From Candidatus Omnitrophota bacterium (GTDB taxonomy: Bacteria; Ratteibacteria; UBA8468; MWAK01), in contig JAPLMK010000093.1 in NCBI GenBank assembly GCA_026387085.1, positions 1 through 47,985 of the forward strand: a stretch of 47,985 bases of DNA. Reading direction: 5' to 3'. Within the stretch, counting starts at the first letter, position 1; every line of letters begins with the position of its first letter. The notes below the pieces were generated by a model that worked only from the letters and a program-made list of their open reading frames with translations, was not told the DNA's origin and did no database searches. The position numbers and the translations under genes were made by a program. This document shows, in pieces, positions 41,145 through 47,985 of this stretch.

Positions 41145-41912
41145 TTTGGGATGAAGCAGGACGATCATTAATCCGCCGACAATGTTGCCGATGGTTACCG
41201 GGATGAGGTTTCGGAAAATTTCCCAGAAACGCGAAAAGAATTGTCCGCTTGCCATAAGTCCGGATGGAATGAAGTACATATTGGCGATGGAGTGTTCGTA
41301 TCCGGAAGCGACGAATAACATAATAGGAAAATAGATTCCGAATATTTTTCCGGTTACGGTCTTTGAAGTCAAACACATAATTATTGCCAGGCAAACCAGC
41401 ATATTACAAAGTATTCCCCGGCAGAAACCCTGAAAGAAGGTCAGGGAAATTTTACTTTCGGCAATTTTAACCGCGATATTTCCGGCGGTGCTGGTTAAAT
41501 CGCTGGTTTGTAATAAGCCGGAATTAAATACCAGGCAGGCCAGAAGCAATCCGCCGATAAAGTTCCCCAGGTAAACCACCAGCCAGTTTCTCAGCATTTT
41601 TAAAATGCCGTATTTTTTACTGAGCAGTCCTATTACCATCAGGATATTGCCGGTGAATAGTTCCGCGCCGGGGATGAGAACCAGCATCAACCCCACGCTG
41701 AAGACGGTGCCGGCGAGAAACTTGCCAAATCCCGGGTCAAGCGTTCCGCCGCTTAAGACCGCGGTCGCTGCCGCCGCCCCAAATCCAATGTAAATGCCGG
41801 CCAGGATTCCGTAGACAAAGAGGGCAGAAAGGGAAGAAGCCGCTTTTTTTTCTCCGATGGCAATCAATGCCTGGTTTACTTCTTTTGGCTGTAAAAAAAG
41901 GTTTTCATCCAT
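41109..41912 (-). CDS. Formate/nitrite transporter (FNT) family channel
   Basis: The 267-residue protein has about six membrane segments. FVYGILAGIYIGFGAAAATA, LVLIPGAELFTGNILMV and NFIGGLLLACLV fit the family. Substrates include formate, nitrite or hydrosulfide and cannot be assigned. It follows the phospholipase-D-like gene by 34 bases on the minus strand, and ends inside acr3. Confidence 0.88.
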   Translation of the reverse strand: MDENLFLQPKEVNQALIAIGEKKAASSLSALFVYGILAGIYIGFGAAAATAVLSGGTLDPGFGKFLAGTVFSVGLMLVLIPGAELFTGNILMVIGLLSKKYGILKMLRNWLVVYLGNFIGGLLLACLVFNSGLLQTSDLTSTAGNIAVKIAESKISLTFFQGFCRGILCNMLVCLAIIMCLTSKTVTGKIFGIYFPIMLFVASGYEHSIANMYFIPSGLMASGQFFSRFWEIFRNLIPVTIGNIVGGLMIVLLHPKSGRGLARIFKA

Positions 41913-41946
41913 AATGTTTAATTATAACCTGCGTTTTGTAAAAAAA

Positions 41947-42894
41947 TCAAAACTGCGGCGCCAGGTTTCGCTTGTAAAAGCGGGCAACTTCCGGACTGTC
42001 TATCACCGAAATAATTTCCTGGTTTCGGCCGGCTGCGCCGCTGGGGTTATAAGAGCCGGTGATAACTTTTTTGTTGTCAATCAGGAACAGTTTATAGTGG
42101 TTTAAATAATAGTTTTTGTCCCAGGTCACGCTTGCGCCGGAAGCGTTTAGTTGGCGGAAAGCCGTATCATTTCCGGTCCAGTCCCGTTCCAGGATGCCGG
42201 ATACTTTAATGCCCCGGCTGGTTTTTTCTTTTAAAACCTGGATGATTTCCGAATCAGTGAAGACGTAATGTGAGAAAAATATCTCTTTTTGCGCCGATTT
42301 TAGTTCTTTCAAAATAACGGGGCGGCATTCCGGATTCAGGTAAATTTGAATCGGTATCTCCGGGTTGCCTTGAAAGTGCGGAGGCGGTTCTTTTCCGGTC
42401 ACCAGAGAGTTAAAAGCCCGTCTCAGGTAACCGGCAATTTCCGGAGAGTGGAAGAAGATTAAATCGTTGTCGCTTTGATAGGCAGAATTAAAAGTCAGGT
42501 TCAGGGAGCCCAACCAGGAATTTTTTTCATCGATAACGCCGAACTTAACATGCATCAGGGAAGATGGTTTGGAGTCGGTATAGATAAAATTGAAGGGGAG
42601 GGCAGGGGCGGTTTCGGACGCTTTGTCGTCTACCAGTATCTTGACCGTCACGCCCCGGTCCTGGGCTGCTTTCAGGGCGGAGAATACGCAGGGCAGGTTG
42701 GCTTCAAAAGAAGTTATTAACACTTCTTTTTTTGCCTGGTTAATCAGGTTAGTTATTTCGAGAGGTATGTCGTTCCGGCGGGAAAGATAGACCTTGAAAT
42801 CTTTGGTTACCAGCGGTTGCGGCTGGTTGCATCCGGCTAAAAGAATTAAAGGCATCAGCCCGAACAGGGCGAAGCACATATGCCTGAGTCGCAT
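41947..42894 (-). CDS. Phospholipase-D-like lipoprotein
   Basis: The protein has two HxK(x4)D motifs of the PLD family: H115, K117 and D122 (MHVKFGVID), and H266, K268 and D273 (NHYKLFLID), counted from the start chosen here. The N-terminus MRLRHMCFALFGLMPLILLAGC ends in a lipobox with C22, so it is probably a lipid-anchored envelope protein. ATG 42894 is preferred to 42915 because a perfect extended -10 element lies between them and the shorter form has a better signal peptide. Single-chain members include nucleases and phosphodiesterases; the substrate is unknown. Length is 315 residues. Confidence 0.85.
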   Translation of the reverse strand: MRLRHMCFALFGLMPLILLAGCNQPQPLVTKDFKVYLSRRNDIPLEITNLINQAKKEVLITSFEANLPCVFSALKAAQDRGVTVKILVDDKASETAPALPFNFIYTDSKPSSLMHVKFGVIDEKNSWLGSLNLTFNSAYQSDNDLIFFHSPEIAGYLRRAFNSLVTGKEPPPHFQGNPEIPIQIYLNPECRPVILKELKSAQKEIFFSHYVFTDSEIIQVLKEKTSRGIKVSGILERDWTGNDTAFRQLNASGASVTWDKNYYLNHYKLFLIDNKKVITGSYNPSGAAGRNQEIISVIDSPEVARFYKRNLAPQF

Positions 42895-42900
42895 AATTTT

Positions 42901-42928
42901 ATTATACCATCCCATCTTATGCTATAAT
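42901..42928. promoter_or_regulatory. Two face-to-face extended -10 promoters
   Basis: Minus-strand TGGTATAAT (42909-42901) drives the PLD-like gene, and plus-strand TGCTATAAT (42920-42928) drives bioY. Neither has a good -35 box. The minus promoter would start at or next to A of ATG 42894, which makes that message leaderless. Confidence 0.6.
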
Positions 42929-42967
42929 AACATTGTATACGGTGTTATTTGGGCCATGCTCCCAATT

Positions 42968-43003
42968 CCTCTCCCCTTTGGGGAGAGGATGAAGGTGAGG
43001 GGG
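42968..43003. repeat. CTCTCCCC repeat upstream of bioY
   Basis: CCTCTCCCC and GGGGAGAGG form a 9-bp hairpin with a TTT loop, followed by ATGAAGGTGAGGGGGG. It sits in the bioY leader, 22 bases before the ATG. Confidence 0.8.
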
Positions 43004-43024
43004 GGTGTATTTAGCGGAGGAACA

Positions 43025-43600
43025 ATGGAAACCAAAATTTTGCCTTTTAAACGGTTAATGATGGAAAGAGAGAACCTGCTGGCGCGTAAGATTCTGCTTT
43101 CGATAGCGATGGCTGTGGTGACCGGGTTGCTGGCCGGTATCCGTATCCCGCTTCCATTTACGCCGATTCCGCTTACCGGCCAGGTTTTAGGGGTGCTGCT
43201 TGCCGGTATTTTCCTGGAGGGTTCTTTTGCCGGTTTAAGCCAGGCCCTTTACCTGCTCATCGGCTTAAGCGGTATTCCCTGGTTTTCCGGCTGGAGCAGT
43301 ATTTCTTTCGCAACTTTTGCCGTTACCCCTACTTCCGGGTATCTGGTCGGGTTTATTCCGGCCGCTTTTCTGGTCGGAAAACTGGAACACAACGGGTCCC
43401 GGATGAATATTATCCGGCATGCGATCGCGTTTTTTTCCGGTATCTTGGTCCTCTATTGTTTCGGGGCGGCTCACTTGGCAACAATACTGCATACCGGCTT
43501 TCAGCGGACGCTGGTTTTGGCTGTTTATCCCTTCATCTTTTTTGATTTTTTGAAAGCTCTCCTGGCCGCTTCATTTGTGAGCGCTTTTCGTAAAGTCTAA
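43025..43600 (+). CDS. bioY: Biotin transporter BioY
   Basis: BioY is the substrate-binding membrane component of biotin uptake, alone or with an ECF module. The 191-residue protein has about six segments. IRIPLPFTPIPLTGQVLGVL, LYLLIGLSGIPWFS and PTSGYLVGFIPAAFLVG are typical. ATG 43025 has a CGGAGG site 5 bases upstream; a much longer frame from 42794 runs through the promoters and repeat and is rejected. No ECF ATPases are adjacent. Confidence 0.92.
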   Translation: METKILPFKRLMMERENLLARKILLSIAMAVVTGLLAGIRIPLPFTPIPLTGQVLGVLLAGIFLEGSFAGLSQALYLLIGLSGIPWFSGWSSISFATFAVTPTSGYLVGFIPAAFLVGKLEHNGSRMNIIRHAIAFFSGILVLYCFGAAHLATILHTGFQRTLVLAVYPFIFFDFLKALLAASFVSAFRKV

Positions 43601-43609
43601 ATTTTTGCT

Positions 43610-43668
43610 CCTCTCCCCTCAGGGCTGCAAGTCCGCCTCAGGCGGGGAGAGGATGAAGGTGAGGGGTG
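43610..43668. repeat. CTCTCCCC repeat, long variant, before the nitroreductase
   Basis: CCTCTCCCCTCAGGG, the GCAAGTCCGCCTCAGG insert, CGGGGAGAGG and GATGAAGGTGAGGGG follow each other. The purine end lies 4-10 bases before ATG 43672 and supplies its ribosome-binding site. Confidence 0.85.
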
Positions 43669-43671
43669 AAA

Positions 43672-44244
43672 ATGACTGTTTACGAAACAATCCTGAAACG
43701 ACGCACCGTTCGCTCTTTTCAACCCAGGACGGTTCCCGGTTCAATTCTGGAAAAGATGGTAAACGCCGGCCGTTTGGCTCCTTCGGCCGCCAATCTTCAG
43801 CCCTGCGAATTTTTAATCGTGGACGAACAGGATTTAATTGCGGCGGTTTTTTCCACCCTGCAGTGGGCCGGTTATGTAACGCCGGCCGGCAACCCGCCGG
43901 AAGGGAAGAGGCCGGTTGCTTATATCGTTCTGCTTCTTAATCAGGAAAAGAGCCAAGGCGGTATTTCTGAAGCCGGGGCAGTTATTGAAAATATGATTTT
44001 GACCGGTCTGGAAGAGGGTGTTGCCTCCTGCTGGCTGGGCTCGGTAGACCGCGGCCAATTGGTGAAAATTCTCAATATTCCGGATTACTGCCGGATTGAT
44101 TCGGTATTGGCGCTGGGCTATCCGGACCAGGAGAACCAGGTCGAGGATTTTGCCGGTTCCGTTAAATACTGGCTTGACGAAAATGGTAATTTCCACGTGC
44201 CCAAGCGCAGTTTAAAAGACGTTCTGCACCGTAACACCTACTAA
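43672..44244 (+). CDS. Nitroreductase-family flavoprotein
   Basis: The 190-residue protein has the FMN-binding N-terminus ILKRRTVRSFQPR, APSAANLQPCEFLIV near residues 36-50 and the C-terminal GLEEGVASCWLGSV and LALGYPDQ. The family reduces nitro groups, quinones or flavins with NAD(P)H, and the physiological substrate cannot be read. ATG 43672 is preferred to GTG 43666. A dispersed repeat provides the ribosome-binding site. Confidence 0.9.
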   Translation: MTVYETILKRRTVRSFQPRTVPGSILEKMVNAGRLAPSAANLQPCEFLIVDEQDLIAAVFSTLQWAGYVTPAGNPPEGKRPVAYIVLLLNQEKSQGGISEAGAVIENMILTGLEEGVASCWLGSVDRGQLVKILNIPDYCRIDSVLALGYPDQENQVEDFAGSVKYWLDENGNFHVPKRSLKDVLHRNTY

Positions 44245-44254
44245 TATAAATTGT

Positions 44255-44337
44255 CTGTCATTCCCGCGGGAATGTGTCATTCTGAGCGCAGCGAAGAATC
44301 TATCTTTTTTTTGTAGTGTGACCCGTGCGGGTCGCTC
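44255..44337. repeat. TGTCATTC repeat and GACCCG hairpin before tRNA-Ser
   Basis: CATTCCCGCGGGAATG at 44259-44274 is a perfect 16-base palindrome. It is followed by TGTCATTCTGAGCGCAGCG, GAAGAATC, eight Ts, and a hairpin GACCCG-TG-CGGGTC at 44320-44333. The T-run could end transcription of the nitroreductase gene. Confidence 0.65.
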
Positions 44338-44355
44338 ATCTTGTTAATAGTTACT

Positions 44356-44440
44356 GGAGAGGTGCCTGAGTGGTTGAAGGGGCACGATTGGAAATCGTGT
44401 AGCCTGCAAGGGCTCGTGGGTTCGAATCCCACCCTCTCCG
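44356..44440 (+). tRNA. tRNA-Ser (anticodon GGA)
   Basis: The 85-base cloverleaf has the acceptor stem GGAGAGG/CCTCTCC, an anticodon stem CACGA/TCGTG around TTGGAAA with anticodon GGA at 44390-44392, a long variable arm typical of serine tRNAs, and the T arm GTGGG-TTCGAAT-CCCAC. The discriminator is G44440. CCA is not encoded. It reads UCC and UCU codons. Confidence 0.97.
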
Positions 44441-44442
44441 CA

Positions 44443-44573
44443 GATAAGCTTACCTGAAGGTGGGGATTCGAGCGGAGAGAAGGAAGGTGTTGCGACTGAT
44501 TAAGGAGCAATACCAGCGGGGGGCCGAGTCGAACGTCGTGAAGTGAGACCGCTGATATCCCACCCTTTCCGCA
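44443..44573 (+). ncRNA. Structured element after tRNA-Ser, ending in a copy of the tRNA 3' end
   Basis: Bases 44557-44573 repeat the last 17 bases of the tRNA region (44426-44442) with one mismatch. Bases 44459-44471 are nearly the reverse complement of the tRNA T arm and can pair with the copy at 44557. Inside lie an 8-bp hairpin (44486-44493 with 44507-44514) and a 6-bp stem (44514-44519 with 44549-44554), giving a three-way junction. No coding frame is convincing. It may be a small element inserted at the tRNA 3' end or a processed RNA. The family is unknown to me. Confidence 0.5.
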
Positions 44574-44684
44574 AGGATTTTCCTGCCTTAGGGAAATCCC
44601 TTATGGAATAAGATTAAACCGGTGTATTTGACTGATTTTCGATAGTTCCGCCTGATTTCCGGGCGGAAAACGGTGAAGACCGTT
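44573..44684 (+). other. Three further hairpins downstream of the tRNA element
   Basis: A 12-bp hairpin pairs 44573-44584 with 44590-44602 (loop GCCTT, one bulge). A 7-bp hairpin pairs TTCCGCC (44646-44652) with GGCGGAA (44662-44668). A 6-bp hairpin AACGGT-GAAG-ACCGTT follows at 44669-44684. The 354-base stretch 44441-44794 holds no protein gene that I can support; bases 44685-44794 are AT-rich with no clear structure. Confidence 0.5.
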
Positions 44685-44794
44685 GTGGGACATAGAAGTG
44701 GTCAGCGCGCGGGTGGTAAATGTAATTATATAACAGCACACAGGAAAAACAACAAAGGTTAAAGTAATTTTTAATAACACAATAAGGGGGTTTT

Positions 44795-45586
44795 GTGAAT
44801 AAAGCTCTGCGATGGACCAGTGCTTTTTATCTCTTTTTTTTTCTTATTCTGGGCGCACGCTTTCTTACGGCCGGCATAAATACAATCCCGGCACAAATGG
44901 AGACAAAAGAGATGAAGCAAGTAAGAGTTGAACGCCTGTTGTCCAAGTTGGCAAAAGGAGAGCAGGTAACGATTGTGACCTTAGGTGATTCCAACACGGA
45001 ATTGACCTTCCATACCCGCGGATGCCTGAACTGGGTCGGCCTCTTGCAGGAAGCCCTGTTTGAGAAGTATGGAGCCAATAGGGTGATAATGATAAATGCC
45101 GGCTGTTGCGGAGAAATTGCCTCCGGAGGTCTGATGAGATTGGACAGAGACGTTATCAGGTTTAATCCGGACCTGGTGATAATCTGTTACTGGGATGGCG
45201 ATATGGGCCCTCTCAAAAAGATAGTTCAAGGGATACAATCTTCTACGAAAGCCGAGGTTCTCTTGCGAACTCCAAACCCTATTGTTGCCACCAACCAGCC
45301 GCAGACAACACCTGCGGTAGTTTGCGGAAAAGAGTGGCCGGGTTCTGATAAGGGAGAGGCGGCAAAGAAGATTGTCGCCCTAGGCAAAGAGCTGAATATC
45401 CCGGTGGTTGATCACTACAAGTCCTGGATGGAGGCGGACGCTTTTCATGACGGTCCGCCCGTTTCCAATCCAAACAAACTCTGGCTGCGTATGTCTGATG
45501 CTTTTCACCCCGGACCTTTGGGTCATATTGCGTTCTACCGAGACCTAGCTCCTTTTTTCGGGTTACCTGTTAAACTATCCACCTAA
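44795..45586 (+). CDS. Secreted SGNH-family hydrolase
   Basis: The 263-residue protein has an N-terminal hydrophobic segment at residues 8-28 (signal peptide or anchor). The catalytic blocks are TLGDSNTE with S66, INAGCCGEIASGG, and FHPGPLGH near residue 244-251 carrying the final Asp-x-x-His-type pair. The third block (usually GxND) reads CYWDGDM, an unusual form. The start is GTG 44795 after AAGGGGG. Carbohydrate or peptidoglycan O-ester hydrolysis is the likely role. Confidence 0.8.
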   Translation: MNKALRWTSAFYLFFFLILGARFLTAGINTIPAQMETKEMKQVRVERLLSKLAKGEQVTIVTLGDSNTELTFHTRGCLNWVGLLQEALFEKYGANRVIMINAGCCGEIASGGLMRLDRDVIRFNPDLVIICYWDGDMGPLKKIVQGIQSSTKAEVLLRTPNPIVATNQPQTTPAVVCGKEWPGSDKGEAAKKIVALGKELNIPVVDHYKSWMEADAFHDGPPVSNPNKLWLRMSDAFHPGPLGHIAFYRDLAPFFGLPVKLST

Positions 45587-45605
45587 AAATAGAGGAGTAT
45601 TATAA

Positions 45606-46811
45606 ATGTTGAATGTCAAGAAACTCTTACACAACGCTGCATACCATCCGGCTGAAATCGAAAAAATCCTTGATAAGAAGAACCCGGCTATTCTCAAGTT
45701 TGACCCGGAACTGGGGTATCTTCACAGAAATCACGCTTTTCGGGACGGTATGGACGATACCGTCACAACAGGTACCTATGACCCGCGCAGCGGGAACCGG
45801 AAGATGATCAATTATGCGGACCAACCGTGCCGCATCAACACCTATGGCAACAGTTATACGCAATGTGCGCAGGTCAGCGACGGCGAAACCTGGCAGGAAG
45901 TTCTGGCGGCTCATTTCCGCGAGCCTATCCGGAATTTTGGTGTCGGCGGCCACGGAGTGTACCAGGCATACCGGAGGGCAATGCGCGTTGAAGTAACCAA
46001 CCTTGCCGCCGAGTACATCATTTTGAACATCTGGGACGATGACCACATGCGCAACATTGAAGCGGCACGCTGGCCCCGGGTGGCCTGGCTAGTCAGGGAT
46101 CTTCCCCGGGGTGGCATCGGCCGGGACACCTATCCCGTACATGGATTTCCTTGGGCGCATCTCCGTTACGACCTCAATAAAAACAAGTTCGTTGAATTGC
46201 CCGGTTCCTGCAAAAAGGCGGAAGACCTCCGGAAGTTAACTGACCGTGACTATTATTATGAAACGTTCAAGAATGACACGGTCGTCAACCTTTTCGTGAT
46301 GAGAGAAGGCGGCGAAGTGGCGGCGGAACAAGTAGCAGAACTTGAAAAACTGGCCGAGGTTTTTGGGATGAAGCTTAACCTGAGAAACCCGGCGCAGCGG
46401 ATAGACGATGCGCGCAAACTGAATCTTGCGTATGGGATGCGGTCCACCATGTACCTGCTTGACAATTTTAGACGGTGGGCGCAGAAACAGAATCGGAAAT
46501 TGTTGGTGCTGCTAAGCTATAATGTTCCGTCGGTACAGAAGATTATTGAAAAGAATGAACGCTTTGACGAAGAATTCCTGAATTATCTTAAGCGCAACAA
46601 TGTTCTTTTTGTCGACTGTCTGGCGAAAGCTGCGGAAGATTATCGGATACACAACCTCTCCATCGACAACTACCTTAGTCAATATTACGTCGGAAGAGCC
46701 GGAGCTCAGGTATTTGGGCACTACAACCCAGCCGGTAACTTCTGGTTCGCCTCAGCCGTCAGGAAAGAACTGGTTAACTGGCTTAATCCAAAACCGCCTG
46801 CCTACCGGTAG
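45606..46811 (+). CDS. SGNH-like protein of unknown substrate
   Basis: The 401-residue protein has no signal peptide. NTYGNSYTQ at residues 78-86 replaces GDS with GNS, and NFGVGGHGVYQAYR follows as a block II analogue. GHYNPAGNFWFA near residue 378 supplies a His near the C-terminus. These fit a divergent SGNH fold. A region of about 200 residues between blocks is longer than in simple members. AGAGGAG precedes ATG 45606, 19 bases after the preceding SGNH gene, so the two are probably an operon. Confidence 0.65.
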   Translation: MLNVKKLLHNAAYHPAEIEKILDKKNPAILKFDPELGYLHRNHAFRDGMDDTVTTGTYDPRSGNRKMINYADQPCRINTYGNSYTQCAQVSDGETWQEVLAAHFREPIRNFGVGGHGVYQAYRRAMRVEVTNLAAEYIILNIWDDDHMRNIEAARWPRVAWLVRDLPRGGIGRDTYPVHGFPWAHLRYDLNKNKFVELPGSCKKAEDLRKLTDRDYYYETFKNDTVVNLFVMREGGEVAAEQVAELEKLAEVFGMKLNLRNPAQRIDDARKLNLAYGMRSTMYLLDNFRRWAQKQNRKLLVLLSYNVPSVQKIIEKNERFDEEFLNYLKRNNVLFVDCLAKAAEDYRIHNLSIDNYLSQYYVGRAGAQVFGHYNPAGNFWFASAVRKELVNWLNPKPPAYR

Positions 46812-46814
46812 ACA

Positions 46815-46922
46815 AATGATGCGGTCTTGAAAGCAAAAGTTGCCCTGGAAGCGCTGAAAGGCGAAAGGACCATGGTGCAGTTAAGCAGTCCGCTAAAATT
46901 TCCTTTCTTAAAAAACCATTAG
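46815..46922 (+). pseudogene. Remnant of an IS3-type transposase OrfA
   Basis: Reading from 46815 gives NDAVLKAKVALEALKGERTM and then VQLSSPLKFP up to TAG at 46920-46922. AKVALEALKGERT is typical of the N-terminal helix of IS3-family OrfA proteins. There is no start codon in a good position, the helix-turn-helix is lost after VQL and no OrfB follows. It is a dead fragment, and no terminal repeats are seen. Confidence 0.65.
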
Positions 46923-46932
46923 TGTACATAAA

Positions 46933-47985
46933 ATGAAAAAATTATTTGGGCTGTTTTTTGCCGGGCTGGTGTGCTTAATGTTGCCTGGTAGAACGTTTTC
47001 TTCGGAGATGCCCAATAAACCTTCGGTTAAATTGGGCGTAGAGGTTCTTGTTGAAAAGAGGCTGGATTTAATAAAAGGCAAGAAGGTGGGCTTGATTACC
47101 AACCGGAGCGGAACGGATAGCCGCCTTAATTCTTCCATTGACCTTATTTACGGCATTCCGGGGGTGAAGCTGGTCGCTCTTTATGCTCCGGAACACGGAA
47201 TCAGAGGTGGTCTGATGGGTGAGGTTGAAAACGAAACAGACCAAAAGACCGGGATACCGGTCTTCAGCCTTTACGGAAAGACAAAAAGGCCCACCCGGCA
47301 AATGCTCAAGGATGTTGAGGTGCTGCTTTTTGACATTCAGGATATCGGTTCCCGTTCTTATACCTATATTACCACTCTCAAATATTGTATGGAGGAAGCC
47401 GCTAAGAATCAGATACCAGTCATTATTCTGGACCGGCCCAATCCGGTTAACGGTCTTTTGATTGATGGTCCGGCGCTGAATCCGGAATTTGAATCTTTCA
47501 TCGGAGCCGGTCCGCTTGCCTATCTGCACGGAATGACCATCGGAGAGGTTGGCCGTTATTTAAATAAAGAAATGCAGATTAACTGTGACCTTGAAGTGGT
47601 GCTGATGGAAGGGTGGAAGCGAAGCATGTCCTGGCGGGATACGGGTCTGGTCTGGACACCGACTTCGCCTCACATCCCGGAGATGGATTCCGCCTGGTTT
47701 TATCCGGTAACGGGTATTTTGGGGGAACTGTCTGTCGTAAGCGTGGGGGTGGGTTATACGCTTCCGTTTAAAATTATCGGGGCGCCCTGGATGGATGCGG
47801 AAAAGATTGCCCAGGAGTTAAATAAGCGCCGTATACCCGGTGTCTATTTTCAACCCTTCAGTTTTGTGCCTTTTTACAATAAATTTAAAGATGAACCGTG
47901 TAACGGCTTCCGGATTATCATTCGGGATGAAACGGTCTTCCGGCCTGTGGCAACCGGATACCATATCATTGACGCCCTTTTGAAG
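46933..47985 (+). CDS. NamZ-like (DUF1343) exo-beta-N-acetylmuramidase, partial
   Basis: The frame opens at ATG 46933 and runs off the window without a stop (351 codons). After a signal peptide of about 25 residues come GLITNRSGTDSR, LYAPEHGIRGG, FSLYGKTKRPT, LLFDIQDIGSRSYTYI, ILDRPNPVNG and the late MDSAWFYPVTGILGELS, all DUF1343 marks. NamZ enzymes release MurNAc from peptidoglycan ends for recycling. Secretion and the two SGNH genes upstream suggest wall or polysaccharide turnover. Confidence 0.92.
   Translation, partial: MKKLFGLFFAGLVCLMLPGRTFSSEMPNKPSVKLGVEVLVEKRLDLIKGKKVGLITNRSGTDSRLNSSIDLIYGIPGVKLVALYAPEHGIRGGLMGEVENETDQKTGIPVFSLYGKTKRPTRQMLKDVEVLLFDIQDIGSRSYTYITTLKYCMEEAAKNQIPVIILDRPNPVNGLLIDGPALNPEFESFIGAGPLAYLHGMTIGEVGRYLNKEMQINCDLEVVLMEGWKRSMSWRDTGLVWTPTSPHIPEMDSAWFYPVTGILGELSVVSVGVGYTLPFKIIGAPWMDAEKIAQELNKRRIPGVYFQPFSFVPFYNKFKDEPCNGFRIIIRDETVFRPVATGYHIIDALLK

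Noticed and set aside
42794..43024. Long N-terminal extension of bioY
   Set aside because: It would cross two promoters and a repeat and overlaps the opposite gene. ATG 43025 has a strong ribosome-binding site.
43605..43940. Reading frame starting MLLSPQGCKSASGGER
   Set aside because: It begins in a dispersed repeat and then runs out of frame through the nitroreductase gene.
44277..44510. Minus-strand reading frame with ERVGFEPTSP
   Set aside because: It is the antisense translation of tRNA-Ser, a well-known source of false proteins with this exact motif.
44443..44684. tmRNA, SRP RNA or RNase P RNA
   Set aside because: I found none of the conserved cores of these RNAs in the sequence.

Overview
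The window looks like a chromosomal segment of an uncultured, Gram-negative-type bacterium. The Tol/TonB-type motor genes and lipoprotein signal fit an outer membrane. A prepilin-like protein with a C-terminal H-x9-DG-like motif and a large OPT-like transporter next to FtsX and M28-like genes recall the PVC group and candidate phyla such as Omnitrophota or Ratteibacteria. That placement is an impression from family content, not a computed result. GC is moderate, and zinc-binding (C+) forms of S14, S4, L24, L36 and adenylate kinase are all present.

Positions 1-12347 carry an S10-spc-alpha ribosomal block in near-canonical order: the end of rplB, then rpsS-rplV-rpsC-rplP-rpmC-rpsQ-rplN-rplX-rplE-rpsN-rpsH, a 303-base gap, rplF-rplR-rpsE-rplO-secY-adk-map-infA-rpmJ-rpsM-rpsK-rpsD-rpoA-rplQ. 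Four things there are not ordinary. The gap between rpsH and rplF holds a rod-like RNA with about 45 possible base pairs behind a possible promoter. rplX carries an exact 57-base in-frame tandem duplication that adds a third CxxC. rpmD (L30) is missing. RpoA has no C-terminal domain.

Positions 12424-19693 hold a UAP/UDPGP-type uridylyltransferase, an ExbB-ExbD-TonB-like motor set with a non-ATG start on the third gene, a divergent membrane-anchored formylglycine-generating-enzyme-like protein without visible catalytic cysteines, lysS, a small membrane protein and a TPR protein. Positions 19709-26052 hold a secreted M28-like protein that seems to have lost its metal ligands, an overlapping 922-residue FtsX-type permease and an OPT-like transporter. 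Then come birA, a prepilin-like gene behind a consensus promoter, nadB, trpE and trpG, dnaJ and a sugar-phosphate-isomerase-like gene on the minus strand, clpC, an SGNH hydrolase and a GH4 glycosidase.

Positions 38390-41144 form a probable arsenic operon (ArsP-like permease, ArsR, thioredoxin-like CxxC protein, Acr3) with a promoter and an inverted-repeat operator candidate. An FNT-family channel and a phospholipase-D-like lipoprotein lie on the opposite strand, followed by bioY, a nitroreductase and tRNA-Ser(GGA). A structured element downstream of the tRNA ends in a near copy of the tRNA 3' end. The window ends with two SGNH-type proteins, a remnant of an IS3-type transposase and the start of a NamZ-like (DUF1343) muramidase cut by the window edge.

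From 12.4 kb onward many gaps contain short dispersed repeat families (TGTCATyCTGAGC, CTCTCCCC/GGGGAGAGG, ACCACGGA, GCAAAATG, GCGCGACCC). Some have entered coding or initiation regions: two tandem 30-base units sit inside trpE, one repeat forms the end of arsR, and the CTCTCCCC family lies directly in front of two start codons and near a third.
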